A DNA stretch of 56,425 nucleotides, taken from assembly GCF_014397785.1 (NCBI RefSeq), contig NZ_VZQQ01000041.1, positions 1 to 56,425 on the forward strand. Direction: 5' to 3'. This DNA is from Paraburkholderia podalyriae. GTDB taxonomy: Bacteria > Pseudomonadota > Gammaproteobacteria > Burkholderiales > Burkholderiaceae. How positions within the stretch are numbered: position 1 is the stretch's first letter; each line of letters opens with the position of its first letter. The notes under the pieces are model-generated. The model ran no database searches. It was not told the DNA's origin and worked only from the letters and a program-made list of their open reading frames with translations. The position numbers were made by a program, and so were the translations under genes. Below, one piece after another: positions 8,697 through 17,020 of this stretch.

Positions 8697-8741
8697 TGAA
8701 CTGACCCCCAAGAGTTGGACACGACCTTGGAGGTCAGTTCA
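8697..8741. mobile_element. 45-bp IS3-type relic: two inverted ends with nothing between
   Basis: TGAACTGACCCCCAAG (8697-8712) is the reverse complement of CTTGGAGGTCAGTTCA (8726-8741) except at one position. The left arm runs on as AGTTGGACA, the terminal sequence I know from several IS3-family elements. The ends face each other across 13 bases, as expected if an element lost its whole interior or two ends were joined. The IS110 gene on the right is cut exactly here. No matching short target duplication is seen in the flanks. Confidence 0.6.
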
Positions 8742-9477
8742 AACCGAACTGGCCAACGCTGGCGACGCGGGCAATGGTGCCGGTCTCAAGCATGATCGTG
8801 GCCGCGAGTACATTACCGATACCCGGCGCGGTTTTCAGCATTACAAATTCCGGGCGTAATCGCGTCTCGTGATGCAGGATCGTTTCGAGCGCAACTATCT
8901 CGCTCCGCAGGGTGCGCAGAACCACCATGTTGGCCATCAACGCGCGCTCGACATGTGGCGGTAACCCGAATGCGCGTATGGCCCCATCATCCAGTCGCTG
9001 GACGTGTTCGCCGTTCATCCGGAGGTTGATCTGCCGCGCCAGCAGGCTCTCGATGCTCAGGATGTGAAGCGTGCGCTGCTGCACAAGCTGCAGCCGCTTG
9101 CGGACGAGATCGCGCAACGCCCGCTCCGCTGGTGGATAGATGTAGCCTTCAGGCAGGAGGCCAAGACGGCAAATGTGAGCGAGAAACACCGCGTCGCGCT
9201 CGTCGCCCGCATACTTCAGGCCCTCGTAATGCTTGATTGCCGCGGTGTTGGCGAGATGCAGGGCAAGGCCCGAAGCGATCAGTCCGTCGACAAGCCAGTA
9301 CCAGTTGAACGTAGCCTCCACGACTACTCCTTGAAGCTCATCCCTGTGTGGCTCGAGCGCAGCCATAATTAGCCGCAAATCGTTGGTGAGCCGCTTGCAG
9401 TAAAGCACCCGATCCTGGTCGTCGATCACAGCGACCACGGCATTGTTCGAGTGCAGATCGATGCCGCAATGCTTCAT
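8734..9477 (-). pseudogene. IS110-family transposase, C-terminally truncated
   Basis: A 247-codon frame starting M-K-H-C-G-I-D-L-H-S-N-N, the RuvC-like DEDD N-terminal domain of IS110-family recombinases. The acidic residues sit in G-I-D-L-H (Asp 7), V-V-E-A-T-F-N-W-Y-W and G-D-E-R-D-A-V-F-L-A. The C-terminal transposase_20 domain begins at M-L-K-T-A-P-G-I-G but breaks off after S-V-G-Q-F-G-L-N, where the IS3-type relic at 8697-8741 supplies the stop. About 80-90 residues, including the region expected to hold the catalytic serine, are missing. These recombinases are guided by a structured RNA from the element's non-coding end. The gene is probably inactive. Confidence 0.85.
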
Positions 9478-9524
9478 ATGCGCCTCCTGACAGGTCGGTT
9501 GGTGGTTCGCACCGCAACTGTAGA

Positions 9525-9558
9525 CCTTTGCCGCCCCTTACCTTGGGGGCGGCAAAGG
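9525..9558. other. 13-bp perfect dyad in the IS110 non-coding end
   Basis: CCTTTGCCGCCCC at 9525-9537 pairs perfectly with GGGGCGGCAAAGG at 9546-9558 around an 8-base loop. It lies about 50 bases upstream of the IS110 start codon (9477, minus strand), within the short non-coding segment that ends before the LysR fossil at about 9605. In the IS110 group this is where the bridge RNA is encoded, so the dyad could be one of its stems. That role is inferred; a transcriptional signal is the simple alternative. Confidence 0.4.
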
Positions 9559-9610
9559 AGGCCTTCCAGATGATTATCAACTCCGAGGCTCCCGCCCTTC
9601 CTAGCGGGCA

Positions 9611-9838
9611 TTGGCGAGTGACAAGATTACTTCGCTCTACGGCTTCGGGCTTGCATACGTGCCCAAGGATCTCGTCGACGGTCACGTCAAGGCTGGCCGG
9701 CTGAGTTGGGTCCTCGCAGACTGGTTTCCGACCTTTGTCGGGCATCACGTCTACTGTCCGAGCCGGCGCAAATCGTCAAGAGCGGTGCAGCTCGTCGTGG
9801 ACGCGCGGAATGCTGGATTCAGGCATCGGGCGCGGTAA
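9611..9838 (+). pseudogene. C-terminal fossil of a LysR-family regulator
   Basis: The frame reads G-F-G-L-A-Y-V-P-K-D-L-V, then A-G-R-L-S-W-V-L-A-D-W and H-H-V-Y-C-P-S-R-R-K-S-S-R-A-V-Q-L-V-V-D-A. This is the final strand-helix segment of the LysR substrate-binding domain, where intact proteins read G-x-G-I-A-x-x-P and Y-Y-P-S-R-R-x-x-x-P-A-x-x-x-F-V-D. Only about 65 residues remain. A stop lies in frame at 9602-9604 and the DNA-binding domain and most of the effector domain are gone. The IS110 end abuts it, so the insertion or a linked deletion probably destroyed the gene. Confidence 0.7.
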
Positions 9839-10108
9839 GTGCCGTTTGACTACCGCAAGAGCGCGCGTCAGGCTGGGGAACACCAACACGGCTGCAGAAA
9901 CCAGGCATGGACCATGCGGGTCGGGGAGCACGACACCTGAGTCGAGTAGCGATGCCGCCTTCCCCATCAGCCAGCGCGCCTCGTCGGCATTGCCTGCGAC
10001 AGCGCGCTCGACGGCGGAGCCAATGAGCATGTCGTCGTCCGGGCGCGGCCATGCGCACCAGCGCGGCGAACGGCAAGACCAGCCAGTGTTCCGTTCATCG
10101 TCGGTCAT
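9776..10108 (-). CDS. Hypothetical protein of integrative-element type
   Basis: A 110-codon frame from the ATG at 10106-10108, with GAGGG six bases upstream. The central part, D-D-D-M-L-I-G-S-A-V-E-R-A-V-A-G-N-A-D-E-A-R-W-L, followed by A-S-L-L-D-S-G-V-V-L-P-D-P, recalls small conserved proteins of Burkholderia genomic islands whose function is unknown. It overlaps the LysR fossil by about 60 bases on the opposite strand, so its C-terminus is probably not native. It lies just downstream of the tRNA-Pro fragment, inside the mobile remnant. Confidence 0.4.
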   Translation of the reverse strand: MTDDERNTGWSCRSPRWCAWPRPDDDMLIGSAVERAVAGNADEARWLMGKAASLLDSGVVLPDPHGPCLVSAAVLVFPSLTRALAVVKRHLPRPMPESSIPRVHDELHRS

Positions 10109-10195
10109 GTAGCCCTCACATGAGGCAGTTGCACGCGCAACCATCGCGACTTAAAACTTTTCCGGACAAATTCCGGACAAAAACGCCGCCAGAAG

Positions 10196-10282
<87 letters not shown>

Positions 10283-10930
10283 TGAAAGGAACAAATCTCC
10301 CCGAGCTGAAGAGTCTGTTCGCCGTCGCGGCGTGCGGCGCCATCCGGCACGGAATAGCGTCCTGTGGGATCCAACATTTTTGCGTATACAAACTGAGACG
10401 GCGGTGCGATCCAGGCGGTCGTCCTCACGATACTCTTGACGCGATGAACAGCGCCTCATCTGCCGACCAGTGTCGTGCCATCGCAGCATGGTTTGCTCGA
10501 CCTCGAACTAGCCGAGCGCGATCCGCTTCCGGCCAGGAACCGCTTTTCCTTCAGGTTCGATGCGAAGTTAGCGATTTTTGGACACGGATCGGACACGGGG
10601 TGGGTGGGTGCCATGCAACGCTTTCGCGGGAAACCGCGAGAGTCCCGCCCCTGCGCTCCCCCGAAAGACGCTTCAATGCTTATCTGCTCTCAGGTTCGCC
10701 CGGCAGCATTCGAAAGCGCTTGCGAGGCTGAGGCGACGAGCCATGGGTGATTCCTGCCCGTCGCAAGGTTGGCGGACCCGCGTGCCCGCGCAGCGTTTCG
10801 GCGCAGATCGGCGACCCCCATCTGTCCCATCCCCGGCGAGTGCCATCTACAAAACAAACGACGAATTTGCGCTCACGCCCTTGGCTTGGCAGCCGGCAAC
10901 CGGACGTGTCACGATTTACGACGCATATCG
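10283..10930. other. No recognisable gene
   Basis: About 650 bases between the tRNA fragment and the AlpA-type gene. Several open frames exist on both strands, all with shadow-like composition, and none is recognised. No repeats beyond short G/C-rich stems are apparent. Confidence 0.4.
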
Positions 10931-11164
10931 TCAACATTTTCGAGCAACCTGCCTCTTCTTAGCACCTGAATTTTCTGGCGGCAGGAGCTTAGCGACTGGG
11001 CGTGTGTCAGCCCAGTACTGAACCTCACGTGCGAGCCACCCTATCCTCCGCCCCGATAGCAACCGTGGCTCTGGAAACGTTTTCTCGCGAACCAGTTGCT
11101 GTACGGTCGACGGTGACAGAGAGAGGGCCTGAGCCACTTCTTTCAGAGAGAGACAGATTTTCAT
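10931..11164 (-). CDS. AlpA-family transcriptional regulator / excisionase
   Basis: A 77-residue protein starting M-K-I-C-L-S-L-K-E-V-A-Q-A-L-S-L-S-P-S-T-V-Q-Q-L-V, a compact MerR/Xis-like winged helix (residues 5-50). It has the characteristic F-P-E-P and S-G-R-R-I-G-W-L-A-R-E-V-Q-Y-W of AlpA proteins, which recognise a DNA site and control a linked integrase or help excision. A basic tail follows. It is on the same strand as the tyrosine integrase, 548 bases downstream of it, so the two most likely belong to one integrative element. Confidence 0.82.
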   Translation of the reverse strand: MKICLSLKEVAQALSLSPSTVQQLVREKTFPEPRLLSGRRIGWLAREVQYWADTRPVAKLLPPENSGAKKRQVARKC

Positions 11165-11712
11165 GGCGGCTTAGCCTTCGTCGGTTTCCGTTGGATCTTG
11201 ACTACCGTCAATAGGACCGAACTGACGATGTGCGGCGATTCATCTTTGCGCTTGGTGTACTTCAAAACTTAATACGCGGCGTTAGGTGTAGCAAACGCAC
11301 CGGAGAAACAAAAATGCCATTTTCCCGCCCAATTGCCAAATGAGGCGCTTCCCGAGACTACCGGGAAATACCATACGCTACACGACGCCAGGTCGAAAAC
11401 TGCTTAACGCTCGTTTCCTGGCGTTGATCCTTCTTATTTCGATGTTCAACGGCGCTTCACTTTCGTCGGGCTGCGTTGGAAGAACGAAGGCTCGCGCTGT
11501 TCACCGCATTTCCAGACTGATCGCCAGCCCATACCCGTTGATAGCGGTTTGTGAAATTGTTCGATCGGAATCCACGAGAGGTGCACGGCGGCCGCAGGAA
11601 GGACTCGAGCCGTTGAAGCGCCCGCCGCGACGTCGCATATTTACTCGCGCAACATCGTCTAACCACCAGCAAGCAATTTTGCCCTGCGTCGAAGACCGGC
11701 ATAGAGACCGTG
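11165..11712. other. Spacer between integrase and AlpA gene
   Basis: No gene is recognised. A short hairpin, TTCCCG paired with CGGGAA, lies at 11349-11367. Open frames on both strands look like shadows. The spacer could have lost a gene. Confidence 0.4.
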
Positions 11713-12987
11713 TTACTTCCTTGGAGGATATGTCGCCGCGATCTCTTCCAAGCGATGCGACAGTTTCGTGAGCCACTCGCGCCGCTCTCTATCGTAGGTA
11801 TGCCGGTTATAGATACCGATGATTCCAGGCTGGACATGACCGAGGACGGCCTCCGCGATTTCGTTCGGACAACCAAGTGTTGCAAGCAGTGTGCGGGTCG
11901 TGCGTCGAAGATCGTGGGCGGACCAATGCGTCACGGGTAGTCGCGGGCGATCATGGTTCGGTGCGATTTTGCAGTACGGCTGATGATAGTAGACGCCGTG
12001 CTGGACCACGGTCTGGCCCATCGTCTTCCCACGCGCCGAAGGAAACAGAACCGTCCCCTTTGCCTGATCGAGCCGTCGCCGCACAATTACTTCGGCGCGG
12101 CCCACGAGCGGCACTCGCAGATCCGTTGCTTTCTCGTTATTAAGGCCCTTTGTCTTTTGTTTGGGAATCGTCCACCAAAGACCATCGCTTTCGTCGGCGA
12201 TCTCGGTGCTCTCCATAGCGACAATCTCGCCCCCTCTTGTGCCAGTCCACAGGTAGAGCGTCAATGCATCGGCGACAGTCAAGCTGAAATTCGGCAGCCA
12301 TCGCATCGATGTGCTCAGTTCCTCTACCGAGAGCACCCTCTTTTGTGTCCCGGTATATTGGCCCTCGACCTTGCGCCCTTTGCTCTTCAGTCGCCCTCTT
12401 AGAACTTCCTTCCACCAGTTAGCGGTGTTTTCAGGAAGACGACCAGCATCGAGCGCGTAGTGCCAGGCACCGCCAAGCTCCATGCGAAGGCGAGCTGCGA
12501 GCACTGGAGTCGACCGATATGATTCGAGCAGATCGAAAGCCGCGGCGCGCGTGATGGTAGCCGCAGGCTTATCCGCGATAGGCCCTAACATCGCTTTGAA
12601 GATACGTGCGACCTCGACTGCACCTTTGGTCTTCCGGTTGACTTCTACATGCCCCCGCAGATAGTCGCGGCACAGTTGTTCGACGGTGTAATTGTTCGGT
12701 GATGGACGAGTAGCCTCTGCTTCCGTCATTCGACGCAGTGCGGAAAGCTCGGCGCCCGAGTCTCTCTCGACGCGGCTCTTCTCCCACGCGGCGATGGCTC
12801 CGGCAAACGACATTGCTGGCCATTCACCGAGCTTCACTTGCCGCATGCGGCTATCGACCGGTGACTTATAGCGATATGTCCACGATTTCCGGCTCGTAGA
12901 CGCTTGCAAGCGCAGTCCGGGAAATCCATCAAAGGTCATGTGATCGCCGCTCGGCAGTGTGGCTGCGGCACGTGCATCGAAGCGCAT
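11713..12987 (-). CDS. Tyrosine-type site-specific integrase
   Basis: A 424-residue phage/island integrase that recombines an element attachment site with a chromosomal one. An N-terminal DUF4102-like arm-binding region (residues 1-70, with G-F-P-G-L-R-L and Y-R-Y-K-S) and a core-binding SAM-like domain (about 95-190) precede the catalytic domain. All catalytic positions are visible: Arg in W-T-G-T-R-G-G-E-I, His and Arg in S-A-H-D-L-R-R-T, His in V-L-G-H-V, and the nucleophile Tyr in I-Y-N-R-H-T-Y. It appears intact and is flanked by repeats at its 5' end and by the conserved gene ribA, so the element's right border lies between 13.0 and 13.2 kb. Confidence 0.92.
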   Translation of the reverse strand: MRFDARAAATLPSGDHMTFDGFPGLRLQASTSRKSWTYRYKSPVDSRMRQVKLGEWPAMSFAGAIAAWEKSRVERDSGAELSALRRMTEAEATRPSPNNYTVEQLCRDYLRGHVEVNRKTKGAVEVARIFKAMLGPIADKPAATITRAAAFDLLESYRSTPVLAARLRMELGGAWHYALDAGRLPENTANWWKEVLRGRLKSKGRKVEGQYTGTQKRVLSVEELSTSMRWLPNFSLTVADALTLYLWTGTRGGEIVAMESTEIADESDGLWWTIPKQKTKGLNNEKATDLRVPLVGRAEVIVRRRLDQAKGTVLFPSARGKTMGQTVVQHGVYYHQPYCKIAPNHDRPRLPVTHWSAHDLRRTTRTLLATLGCPNEIAEAVLGHVQPGIIGIYNRHTYDRERREWLTKLSHRLEEIAATYPPRK

Positions 12988-13066
12988 TCTTCCCTCGGCG
13001 TAGGTTTTTCTGAGGGAAGAATATCCGGCGTAGGTTTCCTTGGCAACGCCGAAAAAACCTACGCCG
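12986..13066. repeat. Nested repeats at the integrase 5' end (candidate arm-type or operator sites)
   Basis: The 12-mer CGGCGTAGGTTT occurs at 12996-13007 and 13026-13037 and inverted at 13055-13066, giving a period of about 30 bases. The first copy sits inside an 11-bp inverted repeat, ATTCTTCCCTC at 12986-12996 and GAGGGAAGAAT at 13012-13022, which overlaps the integrase start codon. Such iterated short sites next to an integrase gene are typical of arm-binding sites or autoregulatory operators. Confidence 0.6.
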
Positions 13067-13208
13067 ACGTTGCAAGTTTAGACATACGGAGACAAGCGTC
13101 GATGTGCCGACTGGCGCCGCCAATAGGAGTTCTTTCTGTTTTATTTTCAACCACTTGCGGACTACTTTGGCTCTCCTTGGGAGACCGCAGACAGATCCCG
13201 GCTTCGCG

Positions 13209-13883
13209 CTATTCGTTCTCGTCGAAGTAATGCCCGAACTTCAGTTGCTTCGTACGGATATACCGCTCGTTCTCCTCGCGCATCGGAATCGCCAGCGCGA
13301 CTCGCTCGCACACCGGAATACCGTGCTTCGACAGCGTGTCGAACTTCTCCGGATTGTTGCTCATCAGCCGCACCGACGTGACCTTCAGCGTGCGCAGAAT
13401 GCCCGCGGCCGAATCGTATTCGCGTGAATCGTCGGGCAGACCGAGATCGAGGTTGGCTTCGACGGTATCGCGCCCCTGCTCCTGCAGCGCATACGCGCGG
13501 ATCTTGTTCGACAGGCCGATGCCGCGTCCTTCGTGGCCGCGCAGATACAGCAACACGCCGCAACCCTCGGCCGCGATATAACGCAGCGCGAGATCGAGCT
13601 GCTCGCCGCAGTCGCAGCGATAGGAGCCGAGCACGTCGCCCGTCAGACACTCCGAATGCAGGCGCGTCAGCACGGACGACTGGTTGGCGACCTCACCCAT
13701 CACGAGCGCGAGATGTTCGGCGCCGCTGTCGACCACGCGAAACACATAGGAAGTGAACGTGCCGTAGCGCGTGGGCAGCGTGGCGGTGGCGTCGAGCACG
13801 ACGCATTCGCCGGTGACGGCGCCGTCCGCTGCGGGCGATGAATCCTGAGACGTGAGCATGGCGTTGAACAATGGTGCTGGCAT
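13209..13883 (-). CDS. ribA: GTP cyclohydrolase II
   Basis: Catalyses the first committed step of riboflavin synthesis, opening GTP to 2,5-diamino-6-ribosylamino-4(3H)-pyrimidinone 5'-phosphate with release of formate and pyrophosphate. The 224-residue protein has the zinc ligands Cys 79, 90 and 92 in S-E-C-L-T-G-D-V-L-G-S-Y-R-C-D-C, the catalytic loop L-R-G-H-E-G-R-G-I-G-L, and the C-terminal S-N-N-P-E-K family signature. It is a stand-alone RibA, not the RibBA fusion. The gene is monocistronic and is the first core gene to the right of the integrative remnant. Confidence 0.95.
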   Translation of the reverse strand: MPAPLFNAMLTSQDSSPAADGAVTGECVVLDATATLPTRYGTFTSYVFRVVDSGAEHLALVMGEVANQSSVLTRLHSECLTGDVLGSYRCDCGEQLDLALRYIAAEGCGVLLYLRGHEGRGIGLSNKIRAYALQEQGRDTVEANLDLGLPDDSREYDSAAGILRTLKVTSVRLMSNNPEKFDTLSKHGIPVCERVALAIPMREENERYIRTKQLKFGHYFDENE

Positions 13884-14202
13884 GAACCCGGGCGAGCCGG
13901 GGATAAGGTGTGGACTGCGAGTTTACCGCTAATCGGCATGCCGCACGCGGATGCCCCTTCGCGGCCACGGGACGCTGCCCCCGCAACCAGCCCCCGCAAG
14001 CACACGCGCGACACCAGCACGACACACGGAACACGGGACACGACAGCAACCGCGCGAAACGCGCCAATCCAGCGCGCATCGTCCGGCGTGCCCCAGGTAT
14101 TCCCGGTGTACCGCGGGCGCAGGTCGCGCCTATACTTGAACCGCCTGTCCCTCACGACAGCGCGCCACTTCGGCGTGCTGCACTGCGAAACGGAGCCGCT
14201 CC

Positions 14203-14661
14203 ATGACAAGCGTTGCACAGCTTCTTAAAACGAAACCGAACCCCTCCGAGGTCTACACGATCGGCGCCGACGATTCCGTCTACGAGGCGATCCGGTTGAT
14301 GGCCGAGAAAGGCATCGGCGCGCTGGTGGTGACCGACGGCGATAGCATCGCCGGCATCGTCACGGAGCGCGACTACGCGCGCAAGATAGTGCTGATGGAC
14401 CGGTCGTCGAAGGCGACGCCGGTGCGCGACATCATGAGCAAGGCGGTGCGCTTCGTTCGCCCCGACCAGACGACCGAAGACTGCATGGCGCTGATGACCG
14501 AGCGGCGCATGCGTCACCTGCCGGTCATCGACAACGAGCGGCTGATCGGCATGGTGTCGATCGGAGACCTCGTGAAGGACATCATCGCGGAACAGCAGTT
14601 CACGATCCAGCAACTCGAGTTCTACATTCACGGCGAACGCATTCACGGCGAACGGCCCTGA
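14203..14661 (+). CDS. CBS-domain protein
   Basis: A 152-residue soluble protein made of two CBS motifs, roughly residues 10-70 and 80-140, that form one Bateman module. Visible motifs are G-A-L-V-V-T-D-G-D-S-I-A-G-I-V-T-E-R-D-Y, D-I-M-S-K-A-V-R-F-V and R-H-L-P-V-I-D-N-E-R-L-I-G-M-V-S-I-G-D-L-V. Such modules bind adenosine nucleotides; the stand-alone versions are of unknown role but are frequent next to housekeeping genes in this family. The final residues duplicate H-G-E-R-I and H-G-E-R-P, a short tandem at the DNA level. It appears monocistronic. Confidence 0.9.
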   Translation: MTSVAQLLKTKPNPSEVYTIGADDSVYEAIRLMAEKGIGALVVTDGDSIAGIVTERDYARKIVLMDRSSKATPVRDIMSKAVRFVRPDQTTEDCMALMTERRMRHLPVIDNERLIGMVSIGDLVKDIIAEQQFTIQQLEFYIHGERIHGERP

Positions 14662-14721
14662 GATGGAGCGCGGCGTTCGCTGATCGACAGCGTATCGATC
14701 GTCGTTGCGGGAGCGGATGCA

Positions 14722-14752
14722 AAAAAAGCCCAAACCTCGAAAAGCTTGGGCC
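14722..14752 (-). terminator. Rho-independent terminator (minus strand)
   Basis: GCCCAA at 14728-14733 pairs with TTGGGC at 14746-14751, and the minus strand continues into seven T residues. It would stop leftward transcripts coming from the DUF4148 gene before they run into the CBS gene. Confidence 0.6.
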
Positions 14753-14871
14753 AAGCTACCTTGCGGCAGCGGAGGTTCCTTCGGAAAGAGGAACGCAACG
14801 CGCGCACGGAAGACACGCTCGCGGACGCATCGGTGCGGCACGCTCGATTGAAAACAGTACCAGGTAAGAAA

Positions 14872-14906
14872 CGCTGTGTGCGCCGTCAAAAGAAGCGCAC
14901 ACAGCG
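14872..14906. terminator. 12-bp perfect hairpin after the DUF4148 gene
   Basis: CGCTGTGTGCGC (14872-14883) is the exact reverse complement of GCGCACACAGCG (14895-14906), with an 11-base loop. On the minus strand it is followed by TTTCTT. It lies 27 bases past the stop of the DUF4148 gene and is its probable first terminator. Confidence 0.65.
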
Positions 14907-14932
14907 TCGTGGTGCCTGCTTGGTTACCGAAA

Positions 14933-15274
14933 TTAGTTACCGAAATAGACGCTCTTCGCGCCGCTCATCGGCTGCGTCATGCTGCCCGCTTGCGACGACC
15001 CGCTCATCGGCGCACCGTAACCGCTCGTGTCAGCGGTCGGGCGGGTTTGCGCGACAGCCGGATTTTGCGCTTGCACGCGCTGTTCGGCGGCCTGGATGTC
15101 GGCTGGATAATTCGGGTCGCTCGATGTCGCCGGGTTGTAGCCCGCGTGCTCCAGTTGGATCAGTTCGCTGCGGACTTCCGCGCGGGTGACCGGCTGCTGG
15201 CTCGACTGCGCGAACGACATGACCGGCGCGGCGAGAACGGCTGCAATAGCAACTGCCTTGATCAGCGATTTCAT
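14933..15274 (-). CDS. DUF4148-domain exported protein
   Basis: A 113-residue protein with a Sec signal peptide (about residues 1-22, ending F-A-Q-S). The DUF4148 core follows: T-R-A-E-V-R-S-E-L-I-Q-L-E-H-A-G-Y-N, then N-Y-P-A-D-I-Q-A-A-E-Q-R-V. The C-terminal half is rich in Gln, Ser, Gly and Met and ends K-S-V-Y-F-G-N. These small periplasmic proteins are numerous in Burkholderia and relatives and have no known function. The start at 15274 is preceded by a good GGAGG site. It is followed by two stacked terminators, which suggests high expression. Confidence 0.9.
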   Translation of the reverse strand: MKSLIKAVAIAAVLAAPVMSFAQSSQQPVTRAEVRSELIQLEHAGYNPATSSDPNYPADIQAAEQRVQAQNPAVAQTRPTADTSGYGAPMSGSSQAGSMTQPMSGAKSVYFGN

Positions 15275-15570
15275 GATGACTTCCCTCCAATGTGGTTTTA
15301 TCTGCACCGCGGACACCGTGGGGTGCACCGCATAAGTTCAGTCTAGTCACCGCATCGCCAAGGGAAAACCCTTAATTGCGAGATAGAAAATTGTTTCGTT
15401 CGCAATAATGGCGCGGAACATTGTCGAACGCGTCGATTAGCATGATTTTCCCGTAACAATTGTCGGGATCGTAACCTTTGCGTCTGATGTTTCCAAAATA
15501 CGTGGGGGCTAAGAAAAATCCGCTCCATGCACGCGGAGACGTCTGAATTGACGTACGCGCGTGGCCGCTG

Positions 15571-16200
15571 TCATGCGCCCGAATGCGGAAGCGTCAGTAG
15601 CTTGCGCGGTCCGCTGACGAACGCGCTGCCCGGCTCGAAAAATCGCAACGGCCGGTGCATCTCCCGCGACAGACCAATGCGCGTCGTCACGCCGATCGGT
15701 GCGTCGCCGGTCTCGATCACGCCGATCCATAGCCCCTGTCCCGTACACAGATCGCGGCCGTCGAACGCCTGCCCGATGCCGAACGCCACCGTCAGCCGGC
15801 CGGGTCCGCGCGCGAGATCGCGTAGCGGCACGCCGGGACGGCGCGCTTCGATCAGCGGGAGTCCTTCGAGCGGTTCGATCGCGCGCAGCAGGATGCCGGC
15901 GCCGACCTCCTCCGCTTCCGATGACATGTTCAGCATGTACGAGACCCCGTAGGTCAGCCGCACATACGCATGACCGCGCGCGAGGAACATCGACCCGTTG
16001 TACGGACGGCGTCCCGTGAACGCATGGCTCGTCGAATCGCCGAGCGGATAGGCCTCGGTCTCGACGATGCGTCCGCTGAGGCGTCCTTCGGGCAGATCGT
16101 GCACGAGGTATTTGCCGACCATGAAGCGCGCGAGCCCGACAGTGTCGACCGGCAGATCGTCGCGGCGCAACGGGCGGATGGGAAGAGGCTCGTTTCGCAT
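15571..16200 (-). CDS. DNA-3-methyladenine glycosylase (AAG/MPG family)
   Basis: Removes alkylated purines such as 3-methyladenine and hypoxanthine from DNA, starting base-excision repair. The 209-residue protein shows the family active-site block I-V-E-T-E-A-Y (catalytic Glu), H-A-F-T-G-R-R-P-Y-N-G-S-M-F, the intercalating Y-V-R-L-T-Y-G region, and G-P-G-R-L-T-V-A-F-G-I near residue 135. It is an AAG-type enzyme, unrelated in fold to E. coli TagA or AlkA. It is monocistronic, convergent to nothing close, and has no adaptive-response gene beside it. Confidence 0.92.
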   Translation of the reverse strand: MRNEPLPIRPLRRDDLPVDTVGLARFMVGKYLVHDLPEGRLSGRIVETEAYPLGDSTSHAFTGRRPYNGSMFLARGHAYVRLTYGVSYMLNMSSEAEEVGAGILLRAIEPLEGLPLIEARRPGVPLRDLARGPGRLTVAFGIGQAFDGRDLCTGQGLWIGVIETGDAPIGVTTRIGLSREMHRPLRFFEPGSAFVSGPRKLLTLPHSGA

Positions 16201-16469
16201 GCGCTAGTTTCCTGAAATCGATCCTGAAAAGCGACATCGGCAGATTCGTTGTGCCGAAGCCTCATTTTCTCCGCCATCGAAGTTAACATGGCACTAATTG
16301 TTGTATTGTGTGCTTCCGGCCGGTCACACGGCCGTTTGCATGTTTCGGCCGCAAGCGTTCGCACGACTGCTGTAACTGTTCCATTTGCATTGCATCCCGC
16401 TGTACCCGCTGGTGAAAAAATCGTCCCCATCCGGGGACCGACGTTCCTACGACAACAGGAGATGGTTGA

Positions 16470-16829
16470 ATGAAAGCATTCTCGGCAATCAAGATGATCG
16501 GCGGCGCGCTGGTCGTTCTCGCTTCCCTCAACGCGTACGCGCAGAGCAGCGAGGCGGCCACGTCCGCAGCGCCGGCGGCAACGACGCCGAGCGCCAAGCA
16601 GACCCGCGCGGCCAACCGCGCGTTGCAGCGCAAAGTCCGCGCCGCGCTCGCGCGTACGAAGGGCGTGACCGTCGGCAACATCACCGTGCGCGCACGCGAC
16701 GGCGCCGTCACGCTGGAAGGCTCGGTACCGGAGCAAGGCCAGATCGAACTCGCGACGAACGCTGCTCAAGGCGTGGCAGGCGTGACGTCGGTGAAGAGCG
16801 CACTGACGATCCGCGCGATCGGCCAGTAA
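16470..16829 (+). CDS. BON-domain periplasmic protein
   Basis: A 119-residue protein with a Sec signal (residues 1-24, ending A-Y-A-Q), an Ala/Thr-rich linker, and one BON domain (about residues 48-117: L-Q-R-K-V-R-A-A-L, V-G-N-I-T-V-R-A-R-D-G-A-V-T-L-E-G-S-V-P and V-K-S-A-L-T-I). BON domains occur in OsmY and related envelope-stress proteins and bind phospholipid or peptidoglycan-associated surfaces. The ATG is preceded by AGGAGATGG. It is monocistronic between the glycosylase gene and chaA. A role in envelope or osmotic stress is inferred from family only. Confidence 0.88.
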   Translation: MKAFSAIKMIGGALVVLASLNAYAQSSEAATSAAPAATTPSAKQTRAANRALQRKVRAALARTKGVTVGNITVRARDGAVTLEGSVPEQGQIELATNAAQGVAGVTSVKSALTIRAIGQ

Positions 16830-17020
16830 GCGGGTCGAACAGCTGAAGAAGTTGCGGTAAAAGCAGCAAGCTGGCGTCGACGACGAAACGCTCGCCCGAC
16901 GCCAGTTCCCTCACCGGTCCCACCCTCCGCCGTCGCCCTCCGCCCTTATCATTTAATGGCTTAACGCCTGTCGTTAAGACATTACTTCAACTCCGGCACA
17001 CGCACCGAAAGGAAGCCCGC

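Noticed and set aside
8528..8722. 64-codon minus-strand frame next to the IS3-type relic
   Set aside because: Its first residues come from the IS end, and no homologue or ribosome-binding site is evident.
8690..8750. Target-site duplication flanking the 45-bp IS3 relic
   Set aside because: The three to four flanking bases (GAA on the left, AAC on the right) do not match.
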